From assembly GCA_003162475.1 (NCBI GenBank), contig PMOI01000004.1, positions 59,121 through 107,518 on the forward strand: a DNA stretch of 48,398 nt, written 5' to 3'. The DNA is from Acidimicrobiaceae bacterium (lineage in GTDB: Bacteria > Actinomycetota > Acidimicrobiia > Acidimicrobiales > RAAP-2). The translations under genes were made by a program, and so were the position numbers. Positions 33,003 through 42,178 of this stretch are shown here, piece after piece. How positions within the stretch are numbered: the first letter of the stretch is position 1; every line of letters begins with the position of its first letter. Below the pieces are notes generated by a model. That model was given only the letters and a program-made list of their open reading frames with translations, did not search any database and was not told the DNA's origin.

Positions 33003-33836
33003 GTGCTCTTAGCGATGGACGTAGGCAACACCGAGACGTTGATCGGTCTCTTTGGCGACGTGGGACCCGACGCGCCCGACGCGATGGGTTTCGCTCGCGC
33101 CAGTGGTGAACGCGGGCTCGCGTATCACTGGCGCACCTCGACGGTCACCGAGCGCACGCCCGACGAACACGCCATGGTGCTGACCCAACTGCTCGACCTC
33201 GAGGGGCTGGACCTGCGAACGGCCGTCACGGCGATCGCGATCTGTTCGTCCGCGCCGACCGTGACGACCCAGCTGCGACGCATGGCGAAACGTTGGTTCT
33301 CCGACCTCGACCTCACGGTGCTCGGTCCCGGCACCAAGTCGGGGATGCCGATCCTCTACGACAATCCCCGCGAGGTGGGCGCTGATCGCATCGCCGACGG
33401 CGTGGGTGCCTTCGACCTCTACCCCGGAGCCTCGATCATCGTGGACATGGGTACCGCGACCGTCTTCGACGTCATCAGCGTGAAAGGTGAGTACCTGGGC
33501 GGCGCCATCGCCCCGGGGGTCGCGATCTCGCTGGAAGCGCTCTACACCCACGCGGCGGCGCTGCGTTCGGTGGAACTGGTGCGACCGCGCTCGGTGATCG
33601 GCCGTTCTACCGCCGAGTCCATCCAAAGTGGCGTCCTCTACGGCTTCGCGGCCCAGGTGGACGGATTGGTGGAGCGCATCCTCGACGAGATGGGCGAGGC
33701 GACGGTGATCGGCACGGGCGGACTCGCGAGTCTGATCGCGCCCATCACCAAACACGTTCGGATCGTCGAGCCGTGGTTGACACTGCACGGATTGCGTATC
33801 GTTCATGAAAGGAATCATTCGAAAGAGAGCACGTGA
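33003..33836 (+). CDS. coaX: Type III pantothenate kinase
   Basis: A 277-residue ASKHA-fold kinase that phosphorylates pantothenate, the first committed step to CoA. LLAMDVGNTETLIGLF is the phosphate-1 motif, GADRIADGVGAFDLYPG the substrate loop, and IIVDMGTATVFDVISVKGEYLGGAIAPG the phosphate-2/adenosine region. It uses GTG at 33003 with GGGGAGG just upstream and overlaps lysS by 4 nt. Placed directly after panC, it turns the PanC product over in the same operon. Confidence 0.95.
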   Translation: MLLAMDVGNTETLIGLFGDVGPDAPDAMGFARASGERGLAYHWRTSTVTERTPDEHAMVLTQLLDLEGLDLRTAVTAIAICSSAPTVTTQLRRMAKRWFSDLDLTVLGPGTKSGMPILYDNPREVGADRIADGVGAFDLYPGASIIVDMGTATVFDVISVKGEYLGGAIAPGVAISLEALYTHAAALRSVELVRPRSVIGRSTAESIQSGVLYGFAAQVDGLVERILDEMGEATVIGTGGLASLIAPITKHVRIVEPWLTLHGLRIVHERNHSKEST

Positions 33837-35236
33837 CCACGCCCTACAAGTTCGCCCACGACGCGTTCGCCGCCGCACTGCAGCAGACGTATTCGTTCCT
33901 CACCGACGGCGAGGAGTCGGGCCAGAGCGTGCGCGTGGCCGGGCGGATCATCCTCCTTCGTCGCCAAGGCAAACTCGCCTTCGCCACGATGCGCGACTCC
34001 AGCGGCGAGATTCAGCTCTTCGCGCTCAACGGCGTGGCGGAGAACTTCGAGGAGTTCTCCAAGCTGCACCTGGGCGACTGGGTCGGCGTCGCCGGCGAGG
34101 TCGTGCGCACGAAGCGCGGCGAACTCTCGGTGAAGGTGGCCTCGTGGGAGCGTCTCGCCGAGGCGCTGCACAACTTCGGTGACAAGTGGGCGGGCATCGC
34201 CGACTTCGACCTGCGCTATCGACACCGCGAGGCCGACCTGTGGGCGAACGAGACCACGCGTCGCTCCCTGCAGCGACGAAGCGAGATGGTGCGCTCCGTG
34301 CGCGAGCGATGCTGGGCGGCCGGCTTCATGGAAGTGGAAACGCCGATACTGAACGCCATACCCACCGGCGCGGTGGCCCGACCCTTCGTCACGCACTTCA
34401 ACGCGCTCGACAGCGACTTCTATCTGCGTATCGCCCCCGAACTCTGGTTGAAGCGCCTCGTCGTTGGCGGCTTCGAGCGAGTCTTCGAGGTCGGGCGCGT
34501 CTTTCGAAACGAGGGCGTCAGCCCTCGCCACAACCCCGAGTTCACGATGCTCGAGCTCTACGCGGCTTATTGGAACTACGAGGACATGATGTCCTTCACC
34601 GAAGAACTTGTGGCCGGCGTGGCGATGGACGTGCTCGGTACCACCGAGTTCGAGTACCAGGGTCGACAGCTCTCGCTCACGACCCCCTGGGCTCGACGCT
34701 CTATGGCCGAACTCACGAGTGAGGCCCTCGGCGACGACCTCTCGGTGCACACGCCGCGCGCCGTGCTGGTCGAGTTACTTCTCGAGCGAGGCGTGGAGGT
34801 CCACGCCTCGTGGGGCCCGGGACGCTGTCTCGCCGAACTCTTCGAGGTGTCGTGCGAGCCGTCGCTGTGGGACGCGATCTTCGTCACCGAGTACCCGGTG
34901 GAGGTGTCGCCCTTATCGCGCCGCCACCCGCGCGACCCCGAACTCACCGAACGCTTCGAGTCCTACGCCGCGACGAGAGAGCTCTCGAACGGCTTCAGCG
35001 AACTCAACGATCCCGTCGACCAGCGTTCGCGTTTCGAAGAACAAGCGCGACTCGGCGCCGCGGGCGACGACGAGGCGATGCGTATCGACGAGGACTACAT
35101 CAAGGCCCTCGAGTGGGGACTACCGCCGACGGCAGGTTTGGGCGTCGGGATGGACCGACTCGCGATGTTGATCGCCGACGAGGCGAACATCCGTGAGGTG
35201 ATTGCCTTTCCTACCCTGAAGCCGCTGCGCGACTAG
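33833..35236 (+). CDS. lysS: Lysyl-tRNA synthetase, class II
   Basis: A 467-residue aminoacyl-tRNA synthetase. The N-terminal OB-fold anticodon domain covers about residues 25-130 (VRVAGRIILLRRQGKLAFATMRDSSGEIQLF-type). The class II core follows, with motif 1 in AAGFMEVETPIL, motif 2 FEVGRVFRNEG and motif 3 GLGVGMDRLAML. The N-terminus is shorter than usual, which accounts for a length below the common 490-500. GTG at 33833 overlaps coaX by 4 nt. Its stop overlaps that of the convergent prenyl synthase by 4 nt. Confidence 0.95.
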   Translation: MTTPYKFAHDAFAAALQQTYSFLTDGEESGQSVRVAGRIILLRRQGKLAFATMRDSSGEIQLFALNGVAENFEEFSKLHLGDWVGVAGEVVRTKRGELSVKVASWERLAEALHNFGDKWAGIADFDLRYRHREADLWANETTRRSLQRRSEMVRSVRERCWAAGFMEVETPILNAIPTGAVARPFVTHFNALDSDFYLRIAPELWLKRLVVGGFERVFEVGRVFRNEGVSPRHNPEFTMLELYAAYWNYEDMMSFTEELVAGVAMDVLGTTEFEYQGRQLSLTTPWARRSMAELTSEALGDDLSVHTPRAVLVELLLERGVEVHASWGPGRCLAELFEVSCEPSLWDAIFVTEYPVEVSPLSRRHPRDPELTERFESYAATRELSNGFSELNDPVDQRSRFEEQARLGAAGDDEAMRIDEDYIKALEWGLPPTAGLGVGMDRLAMLIADEANIREVIAFPTLKPLRD

Positions 35237-36210
35237 TTGCCGGGCAGATCCTCGAGCAACGAGGTGATGAGCGAACTGAATCCGATGCGCAGTCCCGCGC
35301 TCGGCACGACCGAGAGCGCCTCGTGGGCCAGTTCCACGAAACGCGTCGCGGCGAGAATCGTTCGATCGATGCCGTCGGTCGCCACGACGAGTTTCCTCGC
35401 GCGTTCGCGGTCGTCGTCGTCGAGGGGCCTGCCGAGCAGTTGACGCAACTCGTCACCCACGCTTCGATCGTCCATTGCGTAGATGGTGGGCAGGTTGTAG
35501 ATACCTTCAGCGAGGTCCTGACCCGCGGGCTTGGAGAGTTGGTTCGCGGTCGCCGTCAAGTCCAAGATGTCGTCGCGCAGTTGGTAGACCATGCCGAAGC
35601 AACGTCCGAACTCGGTGAGCGCCTCGGACTCTTCGCGCGGAAGGTTCGCGGTCATGGTGCCTATCCGACAGCTGGCCGACATCAGCGCGGCGGTCTTGCC
35701 TTCGATGGCTTCGAAGTAGTCGGCCTCCGTTCGCAAAAGTGAGAACGCGGTTCTCACTTCTGAGATCTGACCGCGGGTCAACCACGCGAGCGTTCTTGCC
35801 ATCAGACTGGCCGACGCGGCGCCGAGGTCGGCGGCGATGCCGGCCGAGCGTGCCATGAGGTAGTCACCCGCCACGATGGCGATGAGGTTGCCGTAGCGAG
35901 CGTTCACGCTGTCGACGTTTCGTCGAATCAACGCTTCGTCCATGACGTCGTCGTGGTAGAGCGACGCCAGGTGCATCAGTTCGAGTGACACACCGCCGAG
36001 CAGATCCTCTCTCGTGGCGGCTCGTTCCCCGCTCGTGGCGGACGCGACGGCCAAAAGGGGACGAATCTGCTTTCCACCCGCGTGGATGAGGTGCGTCGTC
36101 ACGGAATCGAGGTAGGTGTCGCCAAAGACCACGGATTCAGCGAGGAGTGCCTCCAGCTTGCCCATGTCGCCCTCTACCGACGCCAGCCCTAGTCGTTCGT
36201 GGGGATTCAC
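35233..36210 (-). CDS. Long-chain polyprenyl diphosphate synthase (quinone side chain type)
   Basis: A 325-residue E-type prenyl synthase of the IspB/HepT/GrcC group. THLIHAGGKQIRPLL opens the fold, the first aspartate motif is ASLYHDDVMDEALIRRN, and the second is YQLRDDILDLT, a full DDxxD, unlike the hopanoid-operon enzyme. EGKTAALMSASCRIG carries the conserved lysine. It probably makes the menaquinone tail. GTG at 36210 has no ribosome binding site; TAGAGT lies 6 nt upstream on the minus strand. Product chain length cannot be read from the sequence. Confidence 0.9.
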   Translation of the reverse strand: MNPHERLGLASVEGDMGKLEALLAESVVFGDTYLDSVTTHLIHAGGKQIRPLLAVASATSGERAATREDLLGGVSLELMHLASLYHDDVMDEALIRRNVDSVNARYGNLIAIVAGDYLMARSAGIAADLGAASASLMARTLAWLTRGQISEVRTAFSLLRTEADYFEAIEGKTAALMSASCRIGTMTANLPREESEALTEFGRCFGMVYQLRDDILDLTATANQLSKPAGQDLAEGIYNLPTIYAMDDRSVGDELRQLLGRPLDDDDRERARKLVVATDGIDRTILAATRFVELAHEALSVVPSAGLRIGFSSLITSLLEDLPGN

Positions 36211-36216
36211 GCCAAC

Positions 36217-36222
36217 ACTCTA
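36217..36222 (-). promoter_or_regulatory. Candidate -10 box (TAGAGT) of the polyprenyl synthase
   Basis: On the minus strand TAGAGT ends 6 nt before GTG 36210, with no ribosome binding site. This fits the leaderless pattern. The divergent clpC promoter should lie in the remaining 87 nt to its right; I see no clear consensus there. Confidence 0.42.
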
Positions 36223-36309
36223 GATGAGCATTCTTGGTGGTCCGGGGCCTCGACCTATTGAGCCGATTTCGCCATTACACTTTTTAACAAGAGACACAAA
36301 GGACGACCA

Positions 36310-38814
36310 TTGTTTGAACGTTTTACAGACCGTGCCCGGCGAGTCCTCGTACTAGCCCAGGAAGAAGCACGCGACCTCAACCACGCTTTTATCGGCACCG
36401 AGCACATCCTGCTCGGTCTGATTCGAGAGGGTGAAGGCGTCGCGGCCAAGGCCCTCGACGCCCTGGGCGTCACTTTCGACGTCGTACGCGAGAAGGTGGA
36501 AGAGGCCATCGGGGCCAACACCAACCCCTCACCGGGCTCACCACCCTTTACCCCTCGCGCCAAGAAGGTCCTCGAGCTCTCACTTCGAGAGGCCCTGCAG
36601 CTCGGGCACTCCTACATCGGTACTGAACACATGCTCCTCGGCCTCGTTCGTGAAGGCGAGGGCGTCGCCGCCCAGGTCCTGAACGACCTCGGCGCGGACA
36701 TGGCGCGCGTGCGCACCCAAGTCATCCAGATGATGTCCGGTCAGGCCGGCAAGGAGGCTGGCGCCTCGAACGCGGTCGGCTCTTCCAAGAGTGACCCCGA
36801 GGCCACCGGCGGATCGGCCGTCCTCGACCAGTTCGGACGCAACCTCACCCAGTTCGCCCGCGAGGGCAAACTCGACCCGCTGGTGGGTCGTGAGAAGGAA
36901 GTCGAGCGCGTGATGCAGGTCCTGTCACGTCGCACGAAGAACAACCCCGTCTTGATTGGCGAGCCCGGTGTGGGCAAAACCGCCATCGTCGAGGGACTCG
37001 CCCAGCGCATCGTGGCCAACCAAGTGCCCGTCACCTTGGCCGACAAGCAGCTCTACACCCTCGACCTCGGCGCGTTGGTCGCCGGTTCGAGGTACCGCGG
37101 TGACTTCGAAGAACGTTTGAAGAAGGTACTGAAGGAGATCCGCACGCGCGGGGACATCATCCTGTTCATCGACGAGATCCACACGCTCGTCGGCGCCGGC
37201 GCCGCCGAAGGTGCCATTGACGCGGCGTCGATCCTGAAGCCCATGTTGGCTCGGGGCGAACTCCAGACCGTGGGCGCCACCACGATCGACGAGTACCGCA
37301 AGCACATTGAAAAGGACGCCGCCCTCGAGCGTCGCTTCCAGCCCGTGAAGGTGGAGCAGCCCTCGGTGGCGATGACCATCGAGATCTTGAAGGGTCTGCG
37401 TGAGGTCTACGAGGAGTTCCACTCCGTCAAGATCACCGACCAGGCTCTGATCGCGGCGGCGAACATGTCCGACCGATACATCTCGGACCGGTTCCTCCCC
37501 GACAAGGCCATCGACCTCATCGACGAGGCCGGTAGTCGCCTGCGCATCCGACGCATGGACACCCCGAGCGCGGCCAAGAAGTTCGACGAGGACATCAACC
37601 GTCTTCGTAAGGACAAAGAGTCGGCCATGGACTCCGGCGCGATCGAACAGGCCAAGGCCTTAGAAGAGCAAGAGCGCGAGCTCGTCGCGAAGAAGGACGC
37701 TCTCGACGCGAGCGTGCTCGCGTCGGGCGGCGAGACCTTCGACCTCGTGGACGAAGAGACCATTGCCGAAGTGTTGGCGGTCTGGACGGGCATCCCCGTC
37801 TATCGCCTCACCGAAGAAGAGACGACGAAGTTGCTGCGCATGGAAGAAGAACTCCATAGGCGTGTCGTGGGCCAAGAAGAAGCGGTCAACTCGCTGAGTC
37901 GGGCCATTCGCCGTACGCGCGCGGGTCTGAAGGACCCCAAGCGTCCCGGTGGTTCCTTCATCTTCCTCGGCCCTACGGGCGTGGGCAAGACCGAACTCGC
38001 CAAGACGTTGGCGGAGTTCCTCTTCGACGACGCCGACGCGTTGATCCAGCTCGACATGTCGGAGTACATGGAGAAGCACTCCGTCTCGCGTCTGGTGGGT
38101 TCGCCCCCGGGCTACGTCGGGTACGACGAGGGCGGTCAACTGACCGAAGCCGTTCGTCGCAAGCCCTTCTCCGTCGTGTTGTTCGACGAAGTGGAAAAGG
38201 CGCACCCCGACGTCTTCAACACCCTGCTGCAGATCCTCGAAGATGGACGGCTCACCGACTCCCAAGGTCGCGCCGTGGACTTCAAGAACACGATCCTGAT
38301 CATGACATCGAACCTCGGTACGTCGGACCTGCGCAAGGCCGCCATCGGCTTTGGCAAGGGATCGGACTCGATCACGCACGAGCGCATGAAGGAGAAGGTC
38401 AACCAGGCCCTGAAGGCGCACTTCCGTCCGGAGTTCTTGAACCGTATCGACGACACGATCGTCTTCCACGAGCTCACCAAGGAAGAGGTCGTGACCATCG
38501 CCGACATGTTCATCACGCGTCTGCGCGACCAGTTGACGCTGCAGGGACTCGGTCTCGAGCTCTCGGCGAAGGCCCAGGAGTACTTGGCCGAGAAGGGCTA
38601 CGACCCCGAATTGGGCGCGCGACCCCTGCGTCGAGCGATTCAGCAGTACGTCGAGGACGTGTTGAGCGAGAAGATCCTTTTCAAGGAGTTCCACGCCGGC
38701 CAGACCATCGTCGTCGACGTCGCCGAAGGCGACGACGGACCGTACCTCACGTTCGACGGTGTCGAAGGACTGCCGCCGTCCGTGGACTTCGAAGAACCCA
38801 CGCTGAACGCCTAG
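36310..38814 (+). CDS. clpC: ATP-dependent protease ATPase subunit ClpC
   Basis: An 834-residue HSP100 unfoldase that feeds substrates to ClpP. Two N-terminal Clp_N repeats ([50 protein letters not shown]) cover about 145 residues. The first AAA+ has GEPGVGKT near residue 220, then comes the coiled-coil middle domain around 410-460, and the second AAA+ has GPTGVGKT near 555. TNLNRIDD-type ([14 protein letters not shown]) and [15 protein letters not shown] end the protein. TTG at 36310 is chosen because AAAGGA lies 6 nt upstream and FERFTD matches family starts. No CtsR box or mcsAB genes are seen. Confidence 0.96.
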   Translation: MFERFTDRARRVLVLAQEEARDLNHAFIGTEHILLGLIREGEGVAAKALDALGVTFDVVREKVEEAIGANTNPSPGSPPFTPRAKKVLELSLREALQLGHSYIGTEHMLLGLVREGEGVAAQVLNDLGADMARVRTQVIQMMSGQAGKEAGASNAVGSSKSDPEATGGSAVLDQFGRNLTQFAREGKLDPLVGREKEVERVMQVLSRRTKNNPVLIGEPGVGKTAIVEGLAQRIVANQVPVTLADKQLYTLDLGALVAGSRYRGDFEERLKKVLKEIRTRGDIILFIDEIHTLVGAGAAEGAIDAASILKPMLARGELQTVGATTIDEYRKHIEKDAALERRFQPVKVEQPSVAMTIEILKGLREVYEEFHSVKITDQALIAAANMSDRYISDRFLPDKAIDLIDEAGSRLRIRRMDTPSAAKKFDEDINRLRKDKESAMDSGAIEQAKALEEQERELVAKKDALDASVLASGGETFDLVDEETIAEVLAVWTGIPVYRLTEEETTKLLRMEEELHRRVVGQEEAVNSLSRAIRRTRAGLKDPKRPGGSFIFLGPTGVGKTELAKTLAEFLFDDADALIQLDMSEYMEKHSVSRLVGSPPGYVGYDEGGQLTEAVRRKPFSVVLFDEVEKAHPDVFNTLLQILEDGRLTDSQGRAVDFKNTILIMTSNLGTSDLRKAAIGFGKGSDSITHERMKEKVNQALKAHFRPEFLNRIDDTIVFHELTKEEVVTIADMFITRLRDQLTLQGLGLELSAKAQEYLAEKGYDPELGARPLRRAIQQYVEDVLSEKILFKEFHAGQTIVVDVAEGDDGPYLTFDGVEGLPPSVDFEEPTLNA

Positions 38815-38831
38815 ACGTAACAGCCAGGACC

Positions 38832-38837
38832 TAACGT
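38832..38837 (+). promoter_or_regulatory. Candidate -10 box (TAACGT) before radA
   Basis: TAACGT ends 7 nt before the radA GTG at 38845. GAGG in the gap touches the start codon and is too close to act as a ribosome binding site, so a leaderless start is possible. Confidence 0.38.
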
Positions 38838-38844
38838 CGCGAGG

Positions 38845-40185
38845 GTGCAAACCCGCGCGCTCTATACCTGTCGACGTTGCGGTACCAACACGCCCCGTTG
38901 GCAGGGGCGCTGTGGCACGTGCGACGAGTGGAACTCGATCGACGAAGTGCCGATAACGAGTTCCGCCAGGCGCGAACGCGTGGTCGCGACGTCGCTACGC
39001 GACGTAGCCGACGAGGACAGCGCCATGACGCCTTCGGGGGTCGGCGAGCTCGATCGCGTGCTGGGCGGAGGATTCGTCGCGGGATCGACGACTCTGCTCT
39101 ACGGCGAGCCGGGCGTGGGCAAGTCGACGCTGGCGCTGATGGCGCTGCGCGCGTTGGCGCTCGCGGGCGCCGACGCGGTGTTGGTCGCCTCAGAGGAGTC
39201 CGCGGCGCAAGTAGCCCAGCGCGCGCGTCGCTTCGGCGAGGTGCCCGATGGTCTCGAGGTCGCCACGTCGACGAACGTGCACAGTGCCGAGGCCCTGCTG
39301 CGAGAGCGTCGTCGCACACTCTGTGTGGTGGATTCGATCTCAGCGATGAGTGACGACACGCTCACGAGTGCCGTGGGTTCGGTCCCGCAGATACGAAACG
39401 CCGCCGAACGACTCTGCGCAGCCGCCAAAGCCACCGGGACGGCACTACTCCTCATTGGCCACGTCACCAAGGACGGCGAGCTCGCCGGACCTCGCGCCCT
39501 CGAACACCTGGTCGACACCGTGGTTCGCATCGAGGGGGAGCGTCAAGGAACGCTTCGGCTCCTTCGTGCGCAGAAGCACCGTTTCGGCCCCACCGGCGAG
39601 GTCGGCCTCTTCGAGATGGTGGGCGATGGTCTTCGCGAACTCACCGACGCCTCGCTGTCCCTGCGCGGACCCCAACTCGACGTCGCGGGTGTCGTGCTCA
39701 CGGTCACCAACGACGGTTCGCGCTCCTTTCTCGTCGAGATCCAGGCGCTGGTGGCGCATGCGTCGGGATCGACGCGTCGCGTCGCCTACCAAGTCTCCTC
39801 ACAGCGCCTCTCGCTGCTCCTCGCCGTTCTCGAGTCGCGCTGCGGTGTGGACACGAGCGCGCTGGACGTCTTCGCCGCGACGGCGGGCGGCCTCGCCGCG
39901 AACGAGCCCGGCGTGGACGTGGCCCTGGCCCTGGCGGTCGCCTCGGCGGTGCTGGGTTTCGCCGTCCCGCCCACGTTGGTGGCCCTGGGCGAGGTGGGTC
40001 TCGCCGGCGAGCTTCGCGCCGTGTCGGGCCTCACGAGGCGCGTGCGCGAGGCTTCGCGCCTGGGCGCCACCGTGGTCATCGTCCCCGGCGAGGGCGAACT
40101 CGAGGACGTGGCGGGGGTCACGGTGATCAGGTGTCATTCGCTGGTCGAGGCCATTGACGCCGCACAACCGGACCGTGGCCGGTGA
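38845..40185 (+). CDS. radA: DNA repair protein RadA
   Basis: A 446-residue RecA-like helicase that extends D-loops during recombination. The N-terminal zinc finger has Cys9, 12, 23 and 26 (CRRC...CGTC). Walker A is GEPGVGKST near residue 92, Walker B is TLCVVDSISAM. The RadA-specific KNRFG motif reads KHRFG (about 243-247), a single change at the second position. The C-terminal Lon-protease-like domain spans from about 290 (VEIQALV) to the end (LGEVGLAGELRAVSGLTRRVREA). GTG at 38845 follows clpC by 30 nt. radA near carD is usual for actinobacteria. Confidence 0.94.
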   Translation: MQTRALYTCRRCGTNTPRWQGRCGTCDEWNSIDEVPITSSARRERVVATSLRDVADEDSAMTPSGVGELDRVLGGGFVAGSTTLLYGEPGVGKSTLALMALRALALAGADAVLVASEESAAQVAQRARRFGEVPDGLEVATSTNVHSAEALLRERRRTLCVVDSISAMSDDTLTSAVGSVPQIRNAAERLCAAAKATGTALLLIGHVTKDGELAGPRALEHLVDTVVRIEGERQGTLRLLRAQKHRFGPTGEVGLFEMVGDGLRELTDASLSLRGPQLDVAGVVLTVTNDGSRSFLVEIQALVAHASGSTRRVAYQVSSQRLSLLLAVLESRCGVDTSALDVFAATAGGLAANEPGVDVALALAVASAVLGFAVPPTLVALGEVGLAGELRAVSGLTRRVREASRLGATVVIVPGEGELEDVAGVTVIRCHSLVEAIDAAQPDRGR

Positions 40186-40186
40186 A

Positions 40187-40456
40187 GTGAGTAAGTTCCA
40201 GGTCATGTCGTCGCGTCTCGATCGATCCTGGACCGTCCTGGCCAGCCACCAGACCTTCGACGGGACTCACTGCGTGGACGTCTTTTCTCGACCGAACGGT
40301 ACCTTCGGCTTCGAGGAGTTCCGCCGGGACCCCGAGGACATGGGCGCCTGGACCGCGACGAGTTACTTCTCGGGCCACGAGTATCCGAGTGTCACGGACG
40401 TCCTCGTCGCCGCGCGTCGAAACGTCACCTGGCTCGGACCCCTCTTAGACGCCTAA
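40187..40456 (+). CDS. Small uncharacterised protein between radA and carD
   Basis: An 89-residue protein I do not recognise. It is rich in Trp, Phe and Arg (SRLDRSWTVLASHQTFDGTHC, GTFGFEEFRRDPED, AARRNVTWLGPLLDA), with no membrane segment or signal peptide. GTG at 40187 begins 1 nt after the radA stop; ATG at 40205 with CAGG upstream is an alternative start. Codon use looks like the neighbours, so it is probably real. It may be a small beta-rich cytoplasmic protein co-expressed with radA. Confidence 0.5.
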   Translation: MSKFQVMSSRLDRSWTVLASHQTFDGTHCVDVFSRPNGTFGFEEFRRDPEDMGAWTATSYFSGHEYPSVTDVLVAARRNVTWLGPLLDA

Positions 40457-40503
40457 TCTCAACGAAGAGACCCGTAGTAGCCCGTCACGGATGGGCCAAA
40501 GTC

Positions 40504-40512
40504 TGGTAAAAT
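40504..40512 (+). promoter_or_regulatory. Extended -10 promoter upstream of carD
   Basis: TGGTAAAAT contains the TGN extension and a strong -10 (TAAAAT, 40507-40512) in an otherwise GC-rich 116-nt gap. The -35 position (GTCACG) is poor, as usual for extended -10 promoters. A CGCCC/GGGCG hairpin follows in the leader, and GAGGAGAG before ATG 40573 is the ribosome binding site. Confidence 0.55.
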
Positions 40513-40572
40513 AGTTAATCCCCCAAGCGCCCCTTTCGAGGGCGTTACCCCCTCTGAGGAGAGTCTCCAGTA

Positions 40573-41061
40573 ATGACTGCGCGAAAGTACAAAAAGGGCG
40601 ATCGTCTCGTCTACCCCCACCACGGTGCGTGCACGGTGGAAAAAATCGAGAAAATGACGGCTTTTGACGTCAAACAGGACTATCTCAAGCTCAAAGTCGC
40701 CTACACCGACCTGGTGCTGATGGTGCCCGTGGCGAACGCCGAGTCCGTAGGACTGCGCGACGTCATCAACGACGAAGAGGTCGAAGAGGTCTTCGCGGTG
40801 CTTCGTAAGAAGGAAGCGCGCATGCCCACGAACTGGTCACGTCGCTTCAAGAACCACTCCGAGAAGCTCCGTTCCGGTGACATCTACCAGGTCGCAGAAG
40901 TCGTTCGAAACCTGTCGATTCGTGACAAGGACAAGGGTCTCAGCGCGGGCGAGAAGCGAATGCTCACGCGCGCTCGTCAGATTCTCGTCTCGGAGTTGAC
41001 CTTCGCTCTCAACGTGGACACGGAAGCGGCTGAAGAAAAGCTCGCCTCGGTCCTTCCCTAG
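40573..41061 (+). CDS. carD: CarD-family RNA polymerase-binding transcription regulator
   Basis: A 162-residue protein that binds the RNA polymerase beta subunit and stabilises open complexes, notably at rRNA promoters. The N-terminal RNAP-interaction domain begins YKKGDRLVYPHHGACTVEKIEK. The C-terminal helical DNA-binding domain includes MPTNWSRRFKNHSEKLRSGDIYQVAEVVRNLSIRDKDKGLSAGEKRMLTRA, with the tryptophan that wedges into the upstream edge of the bubble. It leads carD-ispD-ispF-rlmB with 2-nt spacing or overlaps, the usual actinobacterial order. Confidence 0.96.
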   Translation: MTARKYKKGDRLVYPHHGACTVEKIEKMTAFDVKQDYLKLKVAYTDLVLMVPVANAESVGLRDVINDEEVEEVFAVLRKKEARMPTNWSRRFKNHSEKLRSGDIYQVAEVVRNLSIRDKDKGLSAGEKRMLTRARQILVSELTFALNVDTEAAEEKLASVLP

Positions 41062-41063
41062 GC

Positions 41064-41708
41064 ATGACCGTCGCGGCCGTCGTGGTGGCCGCGGGCCAGG
41101 GCACCCGCTTTGGTGGCCTCAAGCAGTTCTCCCTCTTCGAAGGTGAGACCGTGGCGGCCCGCAGCGTTCGCGCGACGAGGTCGGTCGCCTCGCACGTCGT
41201 GCTCGTGGTACCCGAGAACTACAAGGGTGACGGCGAAGGAGCCGACCTCGTCGTGGTCGGCGGCGCGTCGCGCGCGGCGTCTGTTCGCTCGGGACTCGCG
41301 CACTGTCTCGACGCCGACGTGGTCATCGTGCACGACGCGGCTCGACCCTTGGCCAGTGCGGCCCTCTTCCTCTCGGTCGTGGCGGCCATTCGTGACGGCG
41401 CCGACGCGGCCATTCCCGGACTTGCGCTCACGGACACCGTCAAACAAGTACGCGTCGAGGGCGACGACACCGTCGTCACGACGACCGTGTCGCGCGACGA
41501 GCTGGTCACGGTCCAAACGCCCCAGGCCTTTCGCCGCGACGTGCTCGAGCGCGCGCACGCGAATGGTGACGACGCGAGCGACGACGCCGCGCTCGTCGAA
41601 GCAATAGGCGCACGAGTCGTCGTGGTGAACGGTGAAGCCCACAACTTCAAGATCACCCACCTCAGCGACATCGAGTTGCTCAGCGTGCTCGAGAGGAGCC
41701 ACCAGTGA
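41064..41708 (+). CDS. ispD: 2-C-methyl-D-erythritol 4-phosphate cytidylyltransferase
   Basis: A 214-residue MEP-pathway enzyme that makes CDP-methylerythritol. AVVVAAGQGTRFGGLKQF is the nucleotide-binding signature, GGASRAASVRSGL follows, VIVHDAARPLAS is the family motif, and VQTPQAFRRDVLERAH lies near the end. ATG at 41064 is 2 nt after carD. It overlaps ispF by 4 nt. Together with IspF and the IspH domain at 16166, it shows that isoprenoids here come from the MEP route. Confidence 0.95.
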   Translation: MTVAAVVVAAGQGTRFGGLKQFSLFEGETVAARSVRATRSVASHVVLVVPENYKGDGEGADLVVVGGASRAASVRSGLAHCLDADVVIVHDAARPLASAALFLSVVAAIRDGADAAIPGLALTDTVKQVRVEGDDTVVTTTVSRDELVTVQTPQAFRRDVLERAHANGDDASDDAALVEAIGARVVVVNGEAHNFKITHLSDIELLSVLERSHQ

Positions 41709-42178
41709 GGATCGGTCAAGGTATCGACGTTCATCGCGTGAGCGAGTCCCACGACCGCAAACTGTGGCTGGGACTGGTGCACGTACCCGACGCGCCCGGA
41801 CTCGACGGGCACTCCGACGCCGACGTCGCCACGCACGCGCTGTGTGACGCGCTGCTCGGAGCGGCGAACCTCGGCGACCTGGGTCGTCACTTTCCCGACA
41901 CCGATCCCGCCTTCCTCGACGCGCCGTCGCGCGTCCTCCTCGAAGCAACGGTGGCGCTCGTGCGCGCCGAAGGCTTCTCGGTCACGTCGGGTGACGTGAC
42001 GATCATCGCCGAACGCCCCCGACTCGCGACGTACATGCCCGCGATGTCCGAGGCCCTATCGAGTGTCGTGGGCGCCACGGTATCGGTGAAGGCCACGACC
42101 GCCGAGGGACTCGGCGCGCTCGGTCGTGTCGAAGGCATCGCCGCGAGCGCCGTGGTTCTCCTAGAGGAGCAACGTTGA
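41705..42178 (+). CDS. ispF: 2-C-methyl-D-erythritol 2,4-cyclodiphosphate synthase
   Basis: A 157-residue trimeric enzyme that cyclises CDP-methylerythritol phosphate. RIGQGIDVHRV supplies the zinc-binding Asp-His, LDGHSDADVATHALCDALLGAANLGDLGRHFPDTDP carries the signature and third ligand, and VKATTAEGLGALGRVEGIAA ends the protein. GTG at 41705 overlaps ispD by 4 nt, and TTG of the next gene overlaps its stop by 4 nt. Confidence 0.96.
   Translation: MRIGQGIDVHRVSESHDRKLWLGLVHVPDAPGLDGHSDADVATHALCDALLGAANLGDLGRHFPDTDPAFLDAPSRVLLEATVALVRAEGFSVTSGDVTIIAERPRLATYMPAMSEALSSVVGATVSVKATTAEGLGALGRVEGIAASAVVLLEEQR

Noticed and set aside
37660..38850. 396-codon minus-strand frame inside clpC
   Set aside because: Shadow of the clpC reading frame with no recognisable domain.
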